Shown: positions 49,064 to 58,893, numbered from the stretch's first letter. The stretch is DNA of 64,000 nucleotides from Glycomyces terrestris (GCF_003933745.1 NZ_RSEB01000001.1:248001-312000); one strand, 5' to 3'. Notes: generated from the letters alone by a model not told the origin. Numbers and translations: made by a program.

Positions 49064-51304
49064 TCATCCACGGGATTCCACACTAACACTTTCGCCGCTG
49101 TTTTCCTCATCGACCCACGAGGGTGCGTCGACGATCATGTTCGAGTACTCGCCGTCCTTCACGTGCGCGCGGGCGAGGACGCGGTGGCTCATGATGACCG
49201 CCAAGGGGACCATGACCGCCAGGGCCGAGCCGAGGCTCATGACGCCCTTGCCGAGGAGGAGCCCGGCGACGCCGGAGCCGACGACCGCGGCGGAGAAGGC
49301 GGCGCGCAGCGGCGGGTACAGGCCCCAGGCGCGGCGCAGGCCGCCGCCGGGGCGCAGGAGCACCAGCCAGCAGTAGGCGCCGGCGGTGACCGCGAGGAGG
49401 CTCATGGGCGAGGTGAACACGGCGACGACGTTCGAGCCGACGCCGGAGGCGATGACGCCGTTGGTGTCGCCGAGGACGTCGCCGAGGAACGCGCCGAGCT
49501 CGCCGCGCTCGGGCGCGGGCCGCTGGTAGTCGATCCAGGAGAGGCCGAACAGGACCGCGACGCCGGCCAGGCCGGACCACACGAAGCGCTGGAAGGTGAT
49601 CCAGCCGCCGGTGGCGAGGGCGGCGGCGAGGCAGGTGCCGACGATGAGGGCGACGGCGGCGGGCACGGAGTCGCCGAGGAACCCGGCCGAGACGACGAGG
49701 ACGCCCAGGCAGCCGGTGCCGGCCATGACGGGGGCCTGGTAGCGGCGGGGCAGTCGCCAGGCCGCGGCGGCGGCCAGGAGCCACAGGGAGGCGATGAACA
49801 TGCCGGTGGCGACCGGGCCGAGCTCGTTCGAGGCCGAGTCGGCGACGGTGTAGTCGCCGAGGAGGGTCCCGAGCGGGTCCTCGGTGTGGATGACCATGGC
49901 GGTCACGGTGACGAGGATGCCGAAGGCCGAGACGGTGACCATGAGGCTGGCGGGGCCGCGGCGGCCGGGGATGAGGATCGCGGCGAACGCGCACACGAGC
50001 GCGATGCCCAGGGCCGTGAGCGGGCCGGTGACGGCCGGGTTCGGCGCGGTCCACCACTCGAAGAAGTCGGCGAGGATCGCGGCGGCGGTGAACAGGGCGC
50101 ACACGAGCGCGGAGACGATGTTCAGGCGCATGAGCCACAGCGGCGGCGGCTTCACGCCGGGCTGGCCGGCGCGCCGCAGCAGGTGCAGCAGGGGCCACGC
50201 GACGAACGTCAGGGCCAGGAACAGGACGACCTGGAGCCACTGGGTGGCGGGGGCGGCGTCGGCGGCGGCCATGAGGCGCACGTCGGTGTCGTCGAACACG
50301 GCTTGGCGGTCGGCGTAGGAGAGGGTGTCGGCGGCGGCGCCCGCGGCGGTGCCGGAGACGGCCTCGGGGAGCGGGGCGTCCAGGAGGGTGAGGATCGTGG
50401 CGGTCAGGTCGGTCAGGCGCAGGTAGCCGGGGCGTTCGGCGGGCAGGTCGAGGAGGGTGTGCCCGTCGTCGCCGCCGAAGTTCGCGACGGTGGCGAGGAG
50501 CCGGTCCGGCTCCTCGACCTGGCTGACGCCGGTGACGATGAGCGCGGCGTCGTCGCCGCGGGCCTCGTCGAGGGCCGCGACCGCCGCGTCGAGGGCTTGG
50601 AGGTTCGCGCGGCGCAGTTCGGGGTCGGCGGGCAGGACGCCGCCGTCGACCACGGTGAGCGGGCATTCGGCCAGGAGCGCGGCGAGGTCGCGGCCGGTGG
50701 GCAGGGCCGGGGCGTACTCGCCGAGGCGGCCGACCGAGTTCGCGGTGGCGTAGGCGCCGCCGGGGCCGACGCCGGTGGCGCAGGAGGTGCCGGCGGCGAG
50801 CATCCCGACCTCGGCGCCCTGCTCGAGGTCGCGGTTGAGGGCGACGAGGTCGGTCATGTCGGCGACGGTGGTGCCGGCCTCGTCGGTCTCGATGCGGTCC
50901 CCGGAGACGGCGCCGCAGTCGGCGGCCTCCCCGTAGGCGCCGGCCACGGCCGGGGCGCCCGCGGAGAGGGTGAGCCAGCCGTCGAGGGTGCAGGTGAAGT
51001 TGCGGCCGGAGTCGGTGTTGAGCTCGGCGAGCGCGCCGTTCTCGGCGAGCGCGTCGAGGTTCGGGGTGGTCTCGGCGTCGATGTCGGTCCAGGAGAGGCC
51101 CCCGACGCCGAGGACGATGACCGAGTCGACGGCGTCGGGGATCGCGTCGTCGGGCTCGCCGGGGAGCAGCTGGAGGATCGCCAGGGCCGCGAGGAGCGCC
51201 GCGGCGATCCAGACGCCGATCGGCCCCCGGTTCTCGGTCGCGGTGCGGGCGAGGGATTTGCGGGCCTTGCGGGCCAGCCGCCCCGGGTCGAGGTTGCGCG
51301 CCAC
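49064..51304 (-). CDS. Alkaline-phosphatase-superfamily membrane protein
   Basis: A 746-residue protein. After one N-terminal helix (about 31-47) there is an extracytoplasmic domain (55-360) that follows the alkaline-phosphatase/phosphopentomutase fold (VIVLGVGGLSWTDIDAETTPNLDALAENGALAELNTDS, then GDDAALIVTGVS, and GYLRLTDLTATILTLL). The metal-binding Asp expected in VDG is Gly here (GVGG), so catalysis is uncertain. The second half has about ten helices. It starts at a GTG immediately after the glycosyltransferase stop. Place among MurJ and a GT4 enzyme suggests a role in envelope glycopolymer handling. Confidence 0.75.
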   Translation of the reverse strand: MARNLDPGRLARKARKSLARTATENRGPIGVWIAAALLAALAILQLLPGEPDDAIPDAVDSVIVLGVGGLSWTDIDAETTPNLDALAENGALAELNTDSGRNFTCTLDGWLTLSAGAPAVAGAYGEAADCGAVSGDRIETDEAGTTVADMTDLVALNRDLEQGAEVGMLAAGTSCATGVGPGGAYATANSVGRLGEYAPALPTGRDLAALLAECPLTVVDGGVLPADPELRRANLQALDAAVAALDEARGDDAALIVTGVSQVEEPDRLLATVANFGGDDGHTLLDLPAERPGYLRLTDLTATILTLLDAPLPEAVSGTAAGAAADTLSYADRQAVFDDTDVRLMAAADAAPATQWLQVVLFLALTFVAWPLLHLLRRAGQPGVKPPPLWLMRLNIVSALVCALFTAAAILADFFEWWTAPNPAVTGPLTALGIALVCAFAAILIPGRRGPASLMVTVSAFGILVTVTAMVIHTEDPLGTLLGDYTVADSASNELGPVATGMFIASLWLLAAAAAWRLPRRYQAPVMAGTGCLGVLVVSAGFLGDSVPAAVALIVGTCLAAALATGGWITFQRFVWSGLAGVAVLFGLSWIDYQRPAPERGELGAFLGDVLGDTNGVIASGVGSNVVAVFTSPMSLLAVTAGAYCWLVLLRPGGGLRRAWGLYPPLRAAFSAAVVGSGVAGLLLGKGVMSLGSALAVMVPLAVIMSHRVLARAHVKDGEYSNMIVDAPSWVDEENSGESVSVESRG

Positions 51305-52402
51305 TTATCTTCCGGTCAGTTCGAGGTAGAGCGCGTCGAGGGCGTCCATCATCTGGGCCTCGTCGGGCCAGGTGGCGGCGCGGGCGAGGCTGGCCTCGCG
51401 GTAGCGCTCGAGTTCGGCGGGGTCGGCGAGGAGGCCGCGGACGGTCCGGTCGAGGGCGTCGACGTCCCCGACCTCGAAGTAGAGGCCGGCGTCGCCGACG
51501 AGTTCGGGGATGCCGCCGGTGCGGGTGGTGACGAGCGGGACGCCGGCCTGGAGGGTCTCCTGCGCGAACAGCTGGCGGGCCTCCCACTGGGAGGTCACGA
51601 GGGAGAGGTCGGCGGCGGCGAGGAGGTCGCCGACGTCGGTGCGGTGGCCCAGGAGGCGCACGTCGGCGCCGGTGGCGTCGATGACGGCCTGGAGTCGCTC
51701 GCGCTCGGGGCCGTCGCCCGCGATGGCGACGACGGGCGCGGGGTCGAGGGTCCGCCAGCGGGCGGCCGCGGCGATGAGGGTGTCGTAGTCCTTCTGCGGG
51801 TGCAGGCGGCCGACGGAGAGGAGGAGCGGGCGGTCGCCGATGCCGAGCTCGTCGCGCACGGCCTGCGGCTCGCCGGTGGCGCGGCGGGGCGGGGCGGCGA
51901 CGGGGGCGAGGCGGGCGTCCTTGGCGCCCATGGCGATCAGGTGCTCGTGGAGGTCGGAGGAGGCGGCGAGGGCGACGTCGACGCCGCGGGCGAGGCGCTG
52001 CTCGACCTGGTCGGAGACGCGGCGCTTGAGCCCGGAGGTGATGAGCTGGTTGTGCCAGGTGGTGACGAGCGCGGCCCCGGAGGGGCGGGCGGCGAGCGCG
52101 GTGATCCCGGCGGTGAGGCCGTGGGCGTGGACGAGGTCGACGCCGCGGCCGGTGATGCCGCGCAGGGCGTTGCGGGCGGACCACCAGGCGAGCGGGAGCT
52201 CGGGCGAGGGCTTGGCGGTGATGGGCGCGGGCGCGAAGCGGGCGCCGCGGGCGCGGAACGCGAAGCGCTCCTCGGTCTCGGGGGGTCCGACGACCAGGAC
52301 GGCGTCGCCGCGCGCCACGAGTCCCTCGGCGACCGAGGCGACGTGGGTCCCGATGCCGCCGGTGGAGGGGCCGAGCACCAAGGCGATACGGCGGTGGCTC
52401 AC
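51305..52402 (-). CDS. Glycosyltransferase family 4
   Basis: A 365-residue GT-B transferase from GTG 52402, which overlaps the murJ stop (GTGA). N-domain: LVLGPSTGGIGTHVASVAEGLVARG and DLVHAHGLTAG; C-domain: LLSVGRLHPQKDYDTLI, GDGPERERLQ, and the donor-binding SQWEARQLFAQETLQAGVPLVTTRTGGIPELVGD. Sugar donor and acceptor unknown. It is in the same tight transcript as murJ and the MraY-like gene, so an envelope polysaccharide or lipid-linked sugar is likely. Confidence 0.88.
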   Translation of the reverse strand: MSHRRIALVLGPSTGGIGTHVASVAEGLVARGDAVLVVGPPETEERFAFRARGARFAPAPITAKPSPELPLAWWSARNALRGITGRGVDLVHAHGLTAGITALAARPSGAALVTTWHNQLITSGLKRRVSDQVEQRLARGVDVALAASSDLHEHLIAMGAKDARLAPVAAPPRRATGEPQAVRDELGIGDRPLLLSVGRLHPQKDYDTLIAAAARWRTLDPAPVVAIAGDGPERERLQAVIDATGADVRLLGHRTDVGDLLAAADLSLVTSQWEARQLFAQETLQAGVPLVTTRTGGIPELVGDAGLYFEVGDVDALDRTVRGLLADPAELERYREASLARAATWPDEAQMMDALDALYLELTGR

Positions 52403-54054
52403 TGGTCTGCTCCGCTCTCTGTGTCTTCGTCGGATTGCTGTGCTTCTGACGACCGTATTCTGCCAGCGCGTCGCAGGATCGGGCGCACGACACCGGATCC
52501 CCCGATGAGGGCGCCGACGCCGAGGTAGACGACGGCGGTGGCGGCGCCGACGACGACGCCCTGGACGAGCGCCGAGTAGATGGTGTCGGCGTGGCCCCAC
52601 AGGAGGATGAGCTCGCGCGCGGCCAGGACCGCGGCGACGGCGGCGGTGACGGCGGCGAGGGCGGCGCGCGGGATGCCGCTGAGGCTGGCGGCGCCGGTGT
52701 GGCGGGCGATGGCGGCGGTGAGGGCGAGGCCGATGACGGTCATGCCGACGGACCAGGCGATCGCGAGCGCGAGGGTGCGGTCCTCGATGGGCATGGCCTC
52801 GGAGAGGACGACGGCGGCGACCGCGCCTGCGGCCCAGCCGATCGAGGTGGCGCCGGCGGCGTACTTGTTGCGGCCGATGGCGTACAGGCCGCGGGAGTAG
52901 ATCGCGAACATGGAGTAGCCGAAGAGGCCGAAGGCGAGGCCGGTGAGGGTGTCCTGGAACTGGGTCAGGGTCGCGGCGCTGCTGTCGGCGGACACGGAGG
53001 CGAGGACGGTCGCGATGGGCTCGGCGAGGCCGGCGAGGGCGGCGACGCCGAGTCCGGAGAGGAGCAGGACGGCGCGGGCGGTCTGGGAGAGGCGCCACTG
53101 GTAGCGGTCGTGCTCGCCAAGGGAGAACGCCTCGGCGAGGACGGGGTAGGCGGCGGTCGCGAGGGGGACGGCGAGCACTGCCCAGGGCAGGAGGAAGAAC
53201 GTCTGCGAGACGGTGAAGATGGCGGCGGGGCCTTCGCCGGCGTCGTTGGCGAGCGCGAGGAGCAGGGCCTGGCACAGCTGCTGCGCGCCGACGGTGATCG
53301 CTCCGGCGATGGCGAGGGACTTGAGGCCGGAGGCGACGTGGGTCTCCAGGCGCCAGGTGGGGCGGATGCGCAGCCCGAGGCCGCGCAAAGGCAGGACGAG
53401 GGAGCCGGCGAGGACGGCGACGCCGAACGTGGTGCCGAGCGCGAGGAGGACGATGTCGTTCTGGCCGAGGTTCTCGACCTTGTAGTCGCGTCCGGAGCTG
53501 ATGCCGTAGACGACGTAGACCACGGCCATGACGATGCTCGACAGGAGCGGCGCGAGCGCGGGCCACGCGAACCGGCGGTGGGACTGGAGCACGCCGGTGA
53601 GGACGACCGCGATGCCGTAGAAGGGCAGCTGCGGGGCGAAGAGGACGAGCATCTCGGTGGCCGTGTCGATCGCGGCCTGCGAGGTGTTCTCGCCGCTCAT
53701 GAGCAGTTCGATGATGGGGCGGGCGAACAGGGCCACGAGCGCCCCGGCCGGGACGAGGATCGTCAGGGACCAGGTGAGCAGGGCGGACGCGATGCGGCTG
53801 ACCTGGGCGGGGTCGTGCCGGGCGAGCGGAGCGGCCAGGAGCGGGATGACGAGCGCCGCGAGCGCGCCGCCCGCGACGAGTTCGAAGATGATGTTCGGGA
53901 TGCTGTTGGCGGTCTGGTAGGCGGCGCCGAGGCTGCCGACGCCGACCGCCCACGTGAACACCATCGTTCGGCCGAATCCGGCCAGGCGGGAGGCGACGGT
54001 GATCGCACCGATGACCGAGGCGGCACGACCGACTTCGCGTCGGGTCTCGGTCAA
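52399..54054 (-). CDS. murJ: MurJ-like lipid II flippase
   Basis: The TTG at 54054 overlaps the upstream stop (TTGA) and gives a 551-residue protein with 14 helices. N-terminal VGRAASVIGAITVASRLAGFGRTMVFTWAVG, then ANSIPNIIFELVAGGALAALVIPLLA and the helix 7/8 region LPWAVLAVPLATAAYPVLAEAF are typical of MurJ/MviN. It moves lipid-linked precursors across the membrane. The TTG start, very close to the previous stop, implies re-initiation. Confidence 0.88.
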   Translation of the reverse strand: MTETRREVGRAASVIGAITVASRLAGFGRTMVFTWAVGVGSLGAAYQTANSIPNIIFELVAGGALAALVIPLLAAPLARHDPAQVSRIASALLTWSLTILVPAGALVALFARPIIELLMSGENTSQAAIDTATEMLVLFAPQLPFYGIAVVLTGVLQSHRRFAWPALAPLLSSIVMAVVYVVYGISSGRDYKVENLGQNDIVLLALGTTFGVAVLAGSLVLPLRGLGLRIRPTWRLETHVASGLKSLAIAGAITVGAQQLCQALLLALANDAGEGPAAIFTVSQTFFLLPWAVLAVPLATAAYPVLAEAFSLGEHDRYQWRLSQTARAVLLLSGLGVAALAGLAEPIATVLASVSADSSAATLTQFQDTLTGLAFGLFGYSMFAIYSRGLYAIGRNKYAAGATSIGWAAGAVAAVVLSEAMPIEDRTLALAIAWSVGMTVIGLALTAAIARHTGAASLSGIPRAALAAVTAAVAAVLAARELILLWGHADTIYSALVQGVVVGAATAVVYLGVGALIGGSGVVRPILRRAGRIRSSEAQQSDEDTESGADQ

Positions 54055-54947
54055 GACTTCGTCCGACCCAGCTCGTCCAGTCGACGCAGTACGGGCGTCT
54101 CGGCGATGACCTTGGTGAAGCTGACCTTCTCCGAGGCGGCGATGAGGGCGGCGACGCCGGCGAGGGCGAGGTGGCGCCCGACCATGCCGGTGCGGGCGAT
54201 GTAGGCGAGGCCGAGGAGCGCGCCGAGGGCGTTGGCGCCGCCGTCGCCGAGCATGGTCTTGCCGTCGAGGTCGTCGGACATGGCCGCGCCCGCGGCCGCG
54301 GAGACGGCGAGCGCGGTGTTGGCGCCGCCGGCGGCGGTGGCGCGGTCGGACTTGGCGCTCACCGGGCGCGAGAGCGGCGCGGCGGCGAGGGTGACGACCT
54401 TGAGGGCCCGGCCGGGGCGCAGGTCGAAGAGGTTGACGACGTTGGCGGCGCCGGCGATGACGCCCCCGCCGACGCCGACGTTCCAGACGCGGCGGATCCA
54501 GTGGCGGCGCGGGTCGGTGAGCTCGCCGTTCTGGAGGTCGATCAGGGCCGCGGAGGCGAGGCCGGCGCCGGAGATGCCGAGGATCTTGACCAGGCCGGCC
54601 GAGACGCGTCCTTTGAGGAGGGCCCCGACGTGGCCTTTGAAGCCTTTGGCCTTCTCGCCCTTGGTGTCGGCCATGTCGTCGTAGAGGCCGACCGCGCCGG
54701 CGGTGAGGCCGGTGGCGGCCGCGGCCGCGGCGTACGCCGGGGAGTTGGCCCCCAGGACGGCGCCGGCGGTGGCGCCCGCGGTGACGCCGGGTCCCTCGGC
54801 CAGGCTCACGGTGTCGCCCTTGTGGTTGATCCGTTCCAGGTCGGCGGCCCACTTGGAGCGTCGGATGACGCCGATGGCGGCGATGGTGCCGCCCGCCGCG
54901 ACCCCTCCGAGGAACGCCCTACCGACGGTGCGCGTCAACTGGCTCAT
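54051..54947 (-). CDS. MraY/WecA-like phospho-sugar transferase homologue (short)
   Basis: A 298-residue protein with several hydrophobic segments that keeps MraY/WecA landmarks: the DD pair with following basic loop (LYDDMADTKGEKAKGFKGHV, about 87-106), NVVNLFDLRPGRALK (about 168-182) and MLGDGGANALGALLG (about 236-250). True MraY has about 360 residues and ten helices, so this is a shortened relative. It may transfer a phospho-sugar to polyprenyl phosphate or have lost activity. Between mctB/steB and murJ in actinobacteria such a gene is often called a hypothetical membrane protein. Confidence 0.68.
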   Translation of the reverse strand: MSQLTRTVGRAFLGGVAAGGTIAAIGVIRRSKWAADLERINHKGDTVSLAEGPGVTAGATAGAVLGANSPAYAAAAAATGLTAGAVGLYDDMADTKGEKAKGFKGHVGALLKGRVSAGLVKILGISGAGLASAALIDLQNGELTDPRRHWIRRVWNVGVGGGVIAGAANVVNLFDLRPGRALKVVTLAAAPLSRPVSAKSDRATAAGGANTALAVSAAAGAAMSDDLDGKTMLGDGGANALGALLGLAYIARTGMVGRHLALAGVAALIAASEKVSFTKVIAETPVLRRLDELGRTKS

Positions 54948-54957
54948 GGCCGCGATA

Positions 54958-55887
54958 CTAGGCCGCGTCGGGAAGGAGGCCGGAAGCGCCCTCCCCGATG
55001 CCGAGGTGGTCCACGGTGCCGGCGGTGACGAAGTCGCCGAGGGCCGCGACGGCGGCGATCTGGCCCTGGGTGAACCCGGCGTTGTCGACGGTGGCGACGC
55101 GCCCGGTGTCGTCGGCGCGGATGGTGGCGATCGGGTTGCCGTCGCCGGCGGAGGACATGGCGCCGTAGACGGTCGGGGCGTCGGCCGCGAACTCGTTGGT
55201 GACGGTGATCATGCCGGTGTTGCGGACCTCGGCGTCGGAGTCGGTGAAGCCGGCGCCGGCCAGGACCAGGACGCCGTCGGCGGCGCCGGTGGGGGCGGCC
55301 TCGACGGTGAGCAGCTGGAGCTCGGTCAGGGCGGTGGTGACGGTGGTGATGTCGCCGGGGGCGATCTGGACGGGCGCGCCCGCGACCTTCCCGGTGGTGA
55401 CGGCCGCGAGGACGTAGCTCATGGCCTGGACCCCGTCGTAGGTGACCGGGGTGGTGACCGTGGCGGGGGTGGTGGTGTCGACGAGGTCGACGAGCTGGTC
55501 GGCGTTGGCCGGGTCGAAGAAGTCGTCGAGGATCGACACGCGGCCCGAGACGGTCGCGCCGGCGTGGCCGAGCATCTCGACGGCGCCGTCGACCGCGGCG
55601 GTGTCGGCGCCGGGGAGGGCGACGACGAGGATGCTGCGGCCGGCGAGGCGGCCCGCGAGGTAGGCGGGGGCGACCTCGGAGGCGAACTCCTGCTCGTCGC
55701 CGAGCTGCTGCTCGAGCTCGGTGACCTGGGCGCGCAGCTGCTCGTTGGAGTCGCGCAGGCCCTGGCTGGTCGACTCCAGCGCCTCCATGGCGGGGCCGTT
55801 GAGGGCGGCCGTGCCGAGGATGAGGCCCACGGTGAGGGCGAGGAACACCGCGGTGAGGCTCACCAGGTGGTAGCGGAAGTTGATCAC
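54958..55887 (-). CDS. MctB/SteB-like envelope protein (copper transporter family)
   Basis: GTG 55887 overlaps the steA stop (GTGA). The 309-residue protein starts INFRYHLVSLTAVFLALTVGLILGTAAL, the conserved transmembrane anchor of MctB, then a coiled coil (about 38-65, RDSNEQLRAQVTELEQQLGDEQEF) and an extracytoplasmic domain. M. tuberculosis Rv1698 (MctB) is an outer-membrane-linked copper protein; the C. glutamicum homologue SteB works with SteA in cytokinesis. Given the immediate pairing with steA, a cell-division role is as likely as copper export. Confidence 0.85.
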   Translation of the reverse strand: MINFRYHLVSLTAVFLALTVGLILGTAALNGPAMEALESTSQGLRDSNEQLRAQVTELEQQLGDEQEFASEVAPAYLAGRLAGRSILVVALPGADTAAVDGAVEMLGHAGATVSGRVSILDDFFDPANADQLVDLVDTTTPATVTTPVTYDGVQAMSYVLAAVTTGKVAGAPVQIAPGDITTVTTALTELQLLTVEAAPTGAADGVLVLAGAGFTDSDAEVRNTGMITVTNEFAADAPTVYGAMSSAGDGNPIATIRADDTGRVATVDNAGFTQGQIAAVAALGDFVTAGTVDHLGIGEGASGLLPDAA

Positions 55888-57080
55888 GAGAACAGCCTTT
55901 GGATCTGGAAGAGCAGCCCGTCCCACCAGTCGGCGACGACGTCCACGAAGGAGCGGCCGACGGTGGAGATGGCGATGGCGGTGGCCATGGCGGCGAGGCC
56001 GGAGACGATGAGCAGCAGGAGGGCGGAGATCGACATGTCCTGCCGGTACAGGCGCGAGACGCCCTTGGCGTCGACGAGCTTGCCGCCCACGCGCAGGCGC
56101 GTGAGGAAGGTCGAGGCCATGCCGCCGCGGCCCTTGTCGAGGAACTCGACCATGGTGACGTGGGTGCCGACGGCGCAGATGAGCTCGGCGCCCTTCTCGT
56201 CGGCCATGAGCATCGCGATGTCCTCGGAGGTGGCCGCGGCCGGGAACGGGATCGCGGGCACGCCGAGCTTGTTCATGCGCTCCATGCCGGGGGCGCGGCC
56301 GTCGGCGTAGGCGTGGACGACGATCTCGGCGCCGCAGCGCAGGGCGTCGTCGGAGACCGAGTCCATGTCGCCGACGATCATGTCGGGCGTGTAGCCGGCC
56401 TCCAGGAGCGCGTCGGCGCCGCCGTCGACGCCCACGATCACGGGCTTGAACTCCCGGATGTAGGGCCGCAGGACGTCGATGTCCTCCTTGTAGTTGTAGC
56501 CGCGGATGACGATGAGGGCGTGCCGGCCGCTGAAGTTCGTCTTGACGTCGGGGACGCCGACGCCGTCGAGCAGGAGGTCGCGCTCGCGCTTGAGGTACTC
56601 CATGGTGTTGGCGGCGAACGCCTCCAACTGGATGGACAGGCCCTCCTTGGCGGCCTCCATGGCCTCGGCGACCGAGTCGGGCGTCAGGACCGTGCCCGCG
56701 GCGATCTCGGTGCCGCCCAGCAGGATCCGGCCGTCCTCGACGGCGACGGTCTTGCCTTCGCGGACCTTGTCGAAGATCGCGTCGCCGACGTCGTCCACGA
56801 GGACGATGCCGGCCTTGACGAGCACTTCGGGGCCGAGGTTCGGGTAGCGGCCGGAGATCGACTTCGACGCATTGACGACGACGGCCACGCCGGTGCCGAC
56901 CAAGGTGTCGGCGGCGACCCGGTCGAGGTCGACGTGGTCGATGATCGCGACGTCGCCGGGCTCGAGCCGGCCGCACAGCCGCTTCGTACGGCGGTCGAGG
57001 CGGGCGGTGCCGACCAGCCGTCCATCGGAGGAGTCGCCCTCCTGGTTCCGCCCGGGCAAACGCAAGCTAGGTACACGCAT
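55884..57080 (-). CDS. steA: SteA-like cytokinesis protein (TPK-like domain)
   Basis: A 398-residue protein. After an N-terminal domain (20-200), residues 205-310 resemble thiamine pyrophosphokinase (FKPVIVGVDGGADALLEAGYTPDMIVGDMDSVSDDAL), the signature of SteA. A C-terminal transmembrane helix (about 350-372, MSISALLLLIVSGLAAMATAIAIS) anchors it. SteA and SteB form a membrane complex at the division septum in corynebacteria. Coupled to the downstream MctB/SteB gene. Confidence 0.88.
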   Translation of the reverse strand: MRVPSLRLPGRNQEGDSSDGRLVGTARLDRRTKRLCGRLEPGDVAIIDHVDLDRVAADTLVGTGVAVVVNASKSISGRYPNLGPEVLVKAGIVLVDDVGDAIFDKVREGKTVAVEDGRILLGGTEIAAGTVLTPDSVAEAMEAAKEGLSIQLEAFAANTMEYLKRERDLLLDGVGVPDVKTNFSGRHALIVIRGYNYKEDIDVLRPYIREFKPVIVGVDGGADALLEAGYTPDMIVGDMDSVSDDALRCGAEIVVHAYADGRAPGMERMNKLGVPAIPFPAAATSEDIAMLMADEKGAELICAVGTHVTMVEFLDKGRGGMASTFLTRLRVGGKLVDAKGVSRLYRQDMSISALLLLIVSGLAAMATAIAISTVGRSFVDVVADWWDGLLFQIQRLFS

Positions 57081-57156
57081 CGTGCATCATCATGCCATCT
57101 GGTGGCCGCGCCCCGTGCGACGGCGCGCCGCCCGGGGACGATAGGCCCTCTCGTCT

Positions 57157-58893
57157 CTAGGACTTCATCTTCGCAGCCTCGGCCAGGAGCTCCTCGGCGT
57201 GGGCCACGCCCAGGTGGGAGTCGGGCATGCCGGCGAGCATGCGAGCAAGCTCACGCGCGCGGGCGGCGTCGTCGACCACGCGCACGCCGGAGACGGTGAC
57301 CGCGCCCGAGGTGTCCTTGGAGACGACCAGGTGGCGGTCGGCGAACGCGGCGACCTGCGGGAGGTGGGTGACGACCAGGACCTGGTGGCGGCGCGCCAGC
57401 TTGGCGAGGCAGCGGCCGATCTCGATCGCGGCGCCGCCGCCGACGCCGGCGTCGACCTCGTCGAACACCAGGACCGGGGGCCCGCCGATCTCGGCGAAGA
57501 CCACTTCGATGGCGAGCATCACGCGGGAGAGCTCGCCGCCGGAGGCGCCCTTGTGCAGGGCCGCGGGGACGGCCCCCGGGTGGGGGCGCAGGAGGAGTTC
57601 GACCTCGTCGGCGCCGTCCTCGGACGCGCCGGAGACGGACGTCTCGACGGCGAGGTCGACGGTGCCGCGCCCGGCCGGGCGGGGCTCGACGGCGGCCACG
57701 ACCTCGGCGTGCGGCATGGCCAGGCCCTTGAGCTCGGCCGAGACCGCGGTGGAGAACCGCTCGGCGGCGGCGCGGCGCGAGGCGCGCAGCTGGGTGGCGA
57801 GGTCGGCGGCGCGGGCGGTGAGCTCGGCGTGCTGGGACTCGAGCTCGGCGACGCGCTCGTCGGAGACGTCGAGCTCGCCCAGGCGCTTGGCGGCGTTCTC
57901 GGCCCAGGCCAGGACGCCGGGCAGGTCCTCGGCGTACTTGCGGTAGAGGGTCTTGAGCGCGGCCTGGCGCTGGTAGATCTCCTCCAGGCGGCGCGGGTCG
58001 GCCGCGAGGTCGTCGAGGTAGGACGAGAGGTCCACGGCGGTCTCGGCGAGGATCGCGCCGGCCTCGGCGAGGCGCTCGGCGAACTCCGCGAGCTTGGGGT
58101 CGGAGTGGGCGTCGTGCTCCAGGGCGCGGGCGGCCGAGCCGACGGTGTCGGTGGCGCCGCCTTCGCCGGTGGTCGGGTCGCCGGTGATCGCGCCGTGCGC
58201 GGTGGCGGCGGCCAGGCGCAGCGCCTCGGCGTTCTCCAGGCGCAGGGCCTCCTCGGCGAGCTCGGCCTCCTCGCCCTCCTGCGGGTCGACGGCGGTGATC
58301 TCCTCCAGGCCCAGGCGCAGCAGGTCGGCCTCGCGGGCCATCTCGCGGGCGCTGGTGCGCAGGCGCGACAGCTCGGCCGCGCAGGCGCCCAGCTCGCCGA
58401 AGACGGCGCGGTAGGCGTCCAGGACCTTGCCGTGGTCGGCCCCGGCGAAGCGGTCGAGGGCGGCGCGCTGCTCGGCGGGCTGGAGCAGGCGCATCTGGTC
58501 GGACTGGCCGTGGACCGAGATCGCGAGCTCGCCGAGTTCGGCGAGGACGCCGACGGGCGCGGAGCGGCCGCCGACCCAGGCCTTCGAGCGGCCCTCGTTC
58601 GAGACCGAGCGGGCCAGCAGCAGCTCGCCGTCCTCGAGGTCGGCCCCGGCCTCGATGGCGCGCTCGCGCAGTTCGAGCGCGGCCTCGGCCACGGCGAAGC
58701 GGCCCTCCACAAGGGCCCGGTCGGCGCCGATGGGGGCACGGGAGGCGCGACCGCCGAACAGCAGACCCAGACCGGCGACGACCATGGTCTTGCCGGCGCC
58801 GGTCTCACCGGTGATGCAGGTCAGGCCGGGGTCGAGCGGCAGGGTGGCGTCAGCGATCACGCCCAGGTTCTGGATGCGAAGCTCCTCCAACAC
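57157..58893 (-). CDS. recN: DNA repair protein RecN
   Basis: A 578-residue SMC-like ATPase. Walker A GETGAGKT (29-36), two coiled-coil arms (about 155-330), the signature KGASGGELSRVMLAIEV and Walker B VLVFDEVDAGVGG near the C-terminus, followed by VTHLPQVAAFADRH. It acts in double-strand-break repair by recombination. Gene order nadK-recN-steA matches other actinobacteria. Confidence 0.95.
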   Translation of the reverse strand: MLEELRIQNLGVIADATLPLDPGLTCITGETGAGKTMVVAGLGLLFGGRASRAPIGADRALVEGRFAVAEAALELRERAIEAGADLEDGELLLARSVSNEGRSKAWVGGRSAPVGVLAELGELAISVHGQSDQMRLLQPAEQRAALDRFAGADHGKVLDAYRAVFGELGACAAELSRLRTSAREMAREADLLRLGLEEITAVDPQEGEEAELAEEALRLENAEALRLAAATAHGAITGDPTTGEGGATDTVGSAARALEHDAHSDPKLAEFAERLAEAGAILAETAVDLSSYLDDLAADPRRLEEIYQRQAALKTLYRKYAEDLPGVLAWAENAAKRLGELDVSDERVAELESQHAELTARAADLATQLRASRRAAAERFSTAVSAELKGLAMPHAEVVAAVEPRPAGRGTVDLAVETSVSGASEDGADEVELLLRPHPGAVPAALHKGASGGELSRVMLAIEVVFAEIGGPPVLVFDEVDAGVGGGAAIEIGRCLAKLARRHQVLVVTHLPQVAAFADRHLVVSKDTSGAVTVSGVRVVDDAARARELARMLAGMPDSHLGVAHAEELLAEAAKMKS

